Shown in pieces: positions 60,062 to 64,000 of a stretch of 64,000 nucleotides of DNA. Each line of letters starts with the position of its first letter. Position 1 is the stretch's first letter. The notes under the pieces are model-generated. The model saw nothing but the letters and a program-made list of their open reading frames with translations, searched no databases and was not told where the DNA came from. A program made the position numbers and the translations under genes. The DNA lies in the NCBI RefSeq assembly GCF_009765775.1, contig NZ_LMUU01000001.1, positions 1-64,000 of the forward strand. Reading direction: 5' to 3'. The stretch comes from Beijerinckia sp. L45 (GTDB lineage Bacteria > Pseudomonadota > Alphaproteobacteria > Rhizobiales > Beijerinckiaceae).

Positions 60062-60916
60062 ATGACGGGGCGCCCGTCCGAATGGCCCGTCGAGCGGGTG
60101 ATCGCCATCGTCGGCTGCCAGCGCAGCGGCACGACATTGACCGGCCAGATTTTCGGGGCGCATCCCAGCGCGGTGCTGATCGACGAGTTTGACGGCGTGT
60201 ATCCGTGGTTTCACGCTTTGATGGAGGGCGCGTCCGACAACGATGCCAGCGAAAGGCTCCTCGAGAAGGCCGCAACCAAGTACGGAACGACCGACGATCG
60301 GTTTGTCGCCACACCGAACGGCAAGCGCCTCGCGCGGGACGTCAAGGTCCTGGTTCTGAAGACGCCGAACCTGACCTATGACGAGGAGCGCGTCGCGCGC
60401 ATGCCGTGGCCGGTGACGGTGGTCTATCCCGTTCGCGATCCGCGGGCGGTCGTCGCGTCGATGGCCCGCCTCGAGTCCGTGGATTTCGTCGCCAATCAGA
60501 TCCGGCTTATTGCGCAAAGACCCTCGACACAGGAGCGGTATCGGGCTGCTTTCGCCGTGATGGCGGATGCATCCGCATCCGTATGGACGCGGCGCGCCGC
60601 GCTGTGGCAGATCAAATCCGGGCGGCAAGCGGATTTCGAGCGTGCGGGCTGCTCGGTTCATGCGTTTCGCTACGAAGACCTGGTCGATGATAGCACGGCG
60701 GTGATCGCCGCAATGTTCGCGGCCTGCGGCCTCGGTGATCCACAGGCAGGCTTGGCGGCTCATCTGACCTATGCCGGTATCGGTCCCGGCGGCACGGATC
60801 GAACCCGCCCGATCGACTCGTCGTCCTTGAGCGGCCAGGAGGCGCTGACGTCGGCGCAGCTGGCTGATGTGATGCGGGCCGCCGAACCCCTGGCAGGGCG
60901 GCTTGGCTATGCGTGA
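60062..60916 (+). CDS. sulfotransferase family protein 1
   Basis: A 284-residue protein. The N-terminal 5'-phosphosulfate-binding loop is VIAIVGCQRSGTTLTGQIFG (residues about 14-33). The 3'-phosphate region is TVVYPVRDPRAVVASMARLE. The later FRYEDLVDDSTAVIAAMFAA is a common sulfotransferase element. The acceptor is unknown. It is the first gene of a run of sulfotransferase/glycosyltransferase genes to the right edge and overlaps the next gene by eight bases. Confidence 0.8.
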   Translation: MTGRPSEWPVERVIAIVGCQRSGTTLTGQIFGAHPSAVLIDEFDGVYPWFHALMEGASDNDASERLLEKAATKYGTTDDRFVATPNGKRLARDVKVLVLKTPNLTYDEERVARMPWPVTVVYPVRDPRAVVASMARLESVDFVANQIRLIAQRPSTQERYRAAFAVMADASASVWTRRAALWQIKSGRQADFERAGCSVHAFRYEDLVDDSTAVIAAMFAACGLGDPQAGLAAHLTYAGIGPGGTDRTRPIDSSSLSGQEALTSAQLADVMRAAEPLAGRLGYA

Positions 60917-61748
60917 CGGCATCGGCAACGAATGGTCCATCGACGCGCCGGTGATCCTCCTCGGGCGCGGCGGCAGCGGAACCCGGATGCTGTCCGAAAT
61001 CGCTCGCGGGCTCGGCATTTTCCTCGGCAACCACGTGAATGCCACGGGTGACTCCGTCGAATGGGTCGCGACGCTTTACGAGCTGGCGATCGAGAATCTT
61101 GCCGTCGATGTCCAAAGTGTCCCTGAACAGGAGGCCTGTTGGCGACAAAGGCTTCAACGCTTGGCTGCCGACGTGCTGGCTGTGGACGGTCGTCGCGCGT
61201 CGGATCCCTGGGGATGGAAACTGCCTGAGACGATGCTGGGCCTCGGGCCTATTCTCCGCGCGTTTCCAGCCGCTCGCGTCGTTCATCTCGTCCGGCATCC
61301 CGTGGCGAGCGCGTTGCGGCGCACGCACATGACGTCGCGGATGGACAATCCCATCGGACAAGCCGTGCTGCCGGTCGCCTATCGGTTCTGTGGCCTTGAT
61401 CCGCAGCGCATCGGCGACGATGACGTTCATCTGCATAACGCAGCGACGTGGGCGGTCCAGATCGCCGGCGTGCTCGATGTCATTCGCGTCCAGGAACCGC
61501 GTGTCCTGCAGATCGCCTATGAAGACATGTGTCGCGATCCCCGAGGTACCCAGGTCGCGCTGGCGACTTTCTTGGGTCTCGACGTGCCCGCTCCATCGAT
61601 CGTGCCCGACGTCGACCGCGCGCGGCTCAACGACGGCGCCGGTTGCGACGCCCGCGCGCAACAGGTCTGGTCGATCTGCGGCACCATTGCTGGTGCGCTT
61701 GGTTACGATAGAGACGGGTCTTATCGTCGTCAGGTCATGCTGGCGTAG
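60909..61748 (+). CDS. sulfotransferase family protein 2
   Basis: A 279-residue protein. The 5' loop is a variant (VILLGRGGSGTRMLSEIARG, residues about 15-34), and the 3'-phosphate region is ARVVHLVRHPVASALRRTHM. Further support comes from WGWKLPETMLGLGPIL and LQIAYEDMCRDPRGTQVAL. ATG 60909 lies inside the end of the preceding gene, so the two are translationally coupled. The 3' end overlaps the convergent sulfotransferase gene by 19 bases. Confidence 0.75.
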   Translation: MRDGIGNEWSIDAPVILLGRGGSGTRMLSEIARGLGIFLGNHVNATGDSVEWVATLYELAIENLAVDVQSVPEQEACWRQRLQRLAADVLAVDGRRASDPWGWKLPETMLGLGPILRAFPAARVVHLVRHPVASALRRTHMTSRMDNPIGQAVLPVAYRFCGLDPQRIGDDDVHLHNAATWAVQIAGVLDVIRVQEPRVLQIAYEDMCRDPRGTQVALATFLGLDVPAPSIVPDVDRARLNDGAGCDARAQQVWSICGTIAGALGYDRDGSYRRQVMLA

Positions 61749-62737
61749 ATATCGTTCGCCAGCGTTTCGTGCCGTCGATACGGCTCCGAATCGCGAACCT
61801 CGTCGATCGTCGGCGGTTCTTGCGCCGGCTCTGAAAATCGCAGCGCACCATCGTCTGCGGGCCGGCCGAGCGCTTCGAGCAAGCGCGCATTCGACGATGC
61901 GAAATAGTCGGCCAGAAACGCACGCTCGCGCAAACGCAAGACTTTGGCTTCTGGGCCGCCGAGCCGATCTGCCGCTTGGGCGCTCGCCGCGCGACGACGG
62001 ACGAACGCGGCCAGCGGCGTGTCGGACTCCAAGACGCTGAGATAAGTGAGCTGGTGGAGACTCATCGATTCCCTCTGGCGCGGAATCTCCGCAATGCCGC
62101 TTGGTGTCGGCAGTCCAGCCGCTTTGAAGAAGGATCCGAACAGGTCCGATCGCGCCTCGTCGTAAAGCTGAACGCTGCAATTGCCGAGCGCTTGCCGCCA
62201 TCCATCGAAATGCGCCCACCAGTCCGGGTAGCACAAGCGCTCGGTGTTTCGGCTCAAGGTCACCGCGATGAAACTCGGCAGGTCCTGATGAACGTCGCCC
62301 GTCTTCATCAACTGGTTATGGTAGGACTCAAACCATTGATCCTGCGTGCGGGCGACCAGAACCACGGTGAAATCCGCCGCCGGGAGCAAGTGCTGAAGCC
62401 GCGCCGCATGGGTCGGACGAAAATCCTCGGCCGAAAGGATGAGCGCCTCCTGATCCGGCCGCCAGTCCGCCAGCAGTTCTTCCACGATACGCGCCGGATC
62501 GAGGGCGCGCGAATCGATGTGTGGGAACACACGCTGGAAACTGAGCGTTGGCGCGGCATCGAGAACGGTTGCGAGAAGCTTGGCGTTGCCCGCCATCTGC
62601 GCCACGGCCGGCAGAACGGGAACGAAGATACCCTGCGCGCGCATCGCCGGCGGATCGAGGCGGAGACGCAGCTGAAGATACGTCGAGCCCGTCTTCGGTG
62701 CGCCGACATGAAGAATGATGCGTCCGCGGGATGTCAG
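61730..62737 (-). CDS. sulfotransferase family protein 3, probable CTG start
   Basis: 335 residues if translation begins at CTG 62737-62735. The encoded N-terminus (TSRGRIILHVGAPKTGSTYL) contains the 5'-phosphosulfate loop GAPKTGSTYLQ essential to the family; starting at the first ATG (62644) would remove it. CTG overlaps the stop of the upstream gene as CTGA and has GAAGG seven bases before it. No ATG, GTG or TTG occurs between the upstream in-frame stop and CTG. Other family parts are VVLVARTQDQWFESYHNQLM and LCYPDWWAHFDGWRQAL. Confidence 0.7.
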   Translation of the reverse strand: MTSRGRIILHVGAPKTGSTYLQLRLRLDPPAMRAQGIFVPVLPAVAQMAGNAKLLATVLDAAPTLSFQRVFPHIDSRALDPARIVEELLADWRPDQEALILSAEDFRPTHAARLQHLLPAADFTVVLVARTQDQWFESYHNQLMKTGDVHQDLPSFIAVTLSRNTERLCYPDWWAHFDGWRQALGNCSVQLYDEARSDLFGSFFKAAGLPTPSGIAEIPRQRESMSLHQLTYLSVLESDTPLAAFVRRRAASAQAADRLGGPEAKVLRLRERAFLADYFASSNARLLEALGRPADDGALRFSEPAQEPPTIDEVRDSEPYRRHETLANDIYASMT

Positions 62738-63579
62738 AGCGGGACCTTCATCACGCGTACGGCCGTCGTGCCTTCATAGCGGTGGAGGTAGCCTGGTTCC
62801 AGCTGTGCGGCCTCTGGCGGCACAGGCTGATAGGAATGCCAGATCCGAACGGAGCCACTGATCAACTCGCCGAAGGCTCTGTGATTGAAGCTGGGCGACA
62901 GGGTATATGGATTGAGATCCATCATTTCCATCGCGAGCGTGATGTAGGGCTGGTCACTCCATGTGCGTGTTTCGTCCTTGCTGGCGAGTGCGAGGGCCTG
63001 CTGGAAAACGGACCGCACCTTCGCAACGCGCCAATCGAAGAAGATGACGCCGGAATTGTAGATAACGTGACCCTGCGGCGCCAAACCTTCGCGTTCGAGA
63101 ACGCGCCCGAAACTCCGAAAGTCGGCCAGCGAATAATGTGGCGCCGGCGCCATCGCGATCCCGTATTGCTCGGCCTTGTCGAACCCCAAAGATATGTCCG
63201 CGAGGACGCGCGTATCCACATCCAGAAAGAGCACGGTCCCGAAGGTCTCGGGCAGCGACGCGAAAGCTTCGGCCTTTCGCTCCTTGCTCGAGAAAGCGAA
63301 GTCGCGCCGCAGCACCGCGACACCGGGCGGCAGCATATCCGTCTGGGTGGTTGTATCGGTGATCAGAAACACGGGATAGGGCGGCAGGCGGCTCTCGGCG
63401 ATACATTGCGCTACGAGCGCGACGTGAGAGTCGCCCCAGGCGATGAACAGAATGATACGGGGTTCAACCAACGCTCGATCCTCCCGCCAGCCCGGCACGC
63501 TGCCGCGCCATCTATGGCTCTCAAGTATGAATCCTAACATGCCTGCGTATGACTTGTAATGAAGTGATAAGCGTGGCAT
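62734..63579 (-). CDS. glycosyltransferase-like (nucleotide-diphospho-sugar fold) protein
   Basis: A 281-residue protein. IILFIAWGDSHVALVAQCIA begins the Rossmann-like domain, TVLFLDVDTRVLADISLGFD carries a DxD metal/nucleotide-sugar motif near residue 120, and VIYNSGVIFFDWR plus WSDQPYITLAME follow, as in GT8-like transferases. The donor and acceptor are unknown. ATG 63579 or 63540 may be the start; neither has a clear ribosome site. It overlaps the sulfotransferase gene downstream (CTGA), implying a two-gene operon. Confidence 0.65.
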   Translation of the reverse strand: MPRLSLHYKSYAGMLGFILESHRWRGSVPGWREDRALVEPRIILFIAWGDSHVALVAQCIAESRLPPYPVFLITDTTTQTDMLPPGVAVLRRDFAFSSKERKAEAFASLPETFGTVLFLDVDTRVLADISLGFDKAEQYGIAMAPAPHYSLADFRSFGRVLEREGLAPQGHVIYNSGVIFFDWRVAKVRSVFQQALALASKDETRTWSDQPYITLAMEMMDLNPYTLSPSFNHRAFGELISGSVRIWHSYQPVPPEAAQLEPGYLHRYEGTTAVRVMKVPL

Positions 63580-63693
63580 TCGAAATTTAGATGTGTATGC
63601 ATAATTTGCTTATATACAATAATTAAAGACCAAAGCAGCCTTTCAAGTCGACAAAGGCGCTGTTATTCTCGCTAGGGGCGAGGAATCATCGAT

Positions 63694-64000
63694 ATGAAGC
63701 TGAGTGTCGTCGTAGCCGCTTTCAATATGACCCGCGAGCTGCCGCGCACCATCTTGTCGTTGTCGCAAAAAATGCAACGACACGTTGATGCTGAAGATTA
63801 TGAAGTCATTATCGTCGACAATGGCTCGGATCGGCCCGCGGATCTTTCCGCCTGTATCGATCTCGGCATGAACCTCCGTGTGATCGAGATCCCGCGGCAA
63901 GCCCGCTCGCATTCTCCCGTTCAGGCCTTGAATTACGCAATCAGAGAAGCGCGGGGCGAACTTGTGGGCGTCATGATCGACGGGGCTCGCATGGCGTCAC
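63694..64000 (+). CDS. family 2 glycosyltransferase, N-terminal part (runs off window)
   Basis: Open from ATG 63694 (AGGA upstream) to the right edge, 102 codons seen. The N-terminus KLSVVVAAFNMTRELPRTIL and YEVIIVDNGSDRPADL are the first strands of a GT-A (family 2) fold with the usual VDNGSD motif. ALNYAIREARGELVGVMIDG leads to the expected DxD-region aspartate. It is divergent from the GT8-like gene across a 114-bp AT-rich gap. Confidence 0.8.
   Translation, partial: MKLSVVVAAFNMTRELPRTILSLSQKMQRHVDAEDYEVIIVDNGSDRPADLSACIDLGMNLRVIEIPRQARSHSPVQALNYAIREARGELVGVMIDGARMAS

Noticed and set aside
1-64000. tRNA, rRNA, CRISPR arrays, transposases or integrase att sites
   Set aside because: None was recognised on reading. 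The repeats seen are short REP-like palindromes without direct-repeat/spacer structure or a transposase gene.

Overview
The window is GC-rich chromosomal DNA from an alphaproteobacterium, most likely of the order Hyphomicrobiales (Rhizobiales). The evidence is an ALAS-type hemA, the cell-cycle regulator CtrA close to a FliJ-like gene and the CtrA inhibitor SciP, an HWE-family histidine kinase, a divergent DUF1476 protein, a Sinorhizobium-type PmtA, a ligase-associated DNA repair set, and small palindromic repeats of the kind scattered in these genomes. The genus cannot be fixed from the sequence.

Layout. 1-3.6 kb: the end of an MFS transporter, small membrane proteins, and two glycine/tyrosine-rich secreted proteins, the second behind a good EcfG-type general-stress promoter. 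3.8-10 kb: hemA, a class I aminotransferase, mscL, a NahK/ErcS-like hybrid kinase and a MerR regulator. 10.3-15.8 kb: a 1285-residue PodJ-like coiled-coil/Sel1 protein, glycerate 2-kinase and a DUF1476 protein. 16.5-18.5 kb: a polymorphic-toxin locus (frameshifted Tox-REase-5 toxin plus Imm52-like immunity protein). 18.5-27.4 kb: a split ligase-associated repair cluster (PdeM and Lhr-type helicase on the minus strand; exonuclease and ATP-dependent ligase on the plus strand), interrupted by parDE, a TPR-methyltransferase and a third Gly-rich protein.

27-34 kb: an amine oxidase, an HWE kinase, an EAL protein, a 2'-5' RNA ligase family protein, a hicAB locus whose toxin gene carries an amber codon, and an SGNH esterase divergent from an orphan YbbA-like ATPase. 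34.9-43.3 kb: YggT, an RND permease/adaptor pair, gpmA, a sterol-desaturase-family enzyme and trhO. 43.7-47.5 kb: a sulfonate/organosulfur gene set and brnTA. 47.5-51 kb: emrAB divergent from a TetR regulator with a palindromic operator. 51-54.2 kb: a hybrid CheA and a CheW. 54.3-57.7 kb: ctrA, fliJ, a flippase-like membrane protein and sciP, with a full CtrA box near sciP. 58-64 kb: mnmA, pmtA, then a sulfotransferase/glycosyltransferase cluster that runs off the right edge.

The most unusual signals are: a sulfotransferase gene whose P-loop is recovered only by assuming a CTG start overlapping the upstream stop as CTGA; a one-base frameshift in the Tox-REase-5 toxin beside an intact immunity gene; hicA killed by TGG-to-TAG next to intact hicB; a 114-bp palindromic repeat in three copies that supplies TAG stop codons to neighbouring genes; and a CtrA box plus GANTC site in the sciP-mnmA gap. 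No tRNA, rRNA, CRISPR array or transposase was seen. All family assignments were made by reading the sequence, without any database search.
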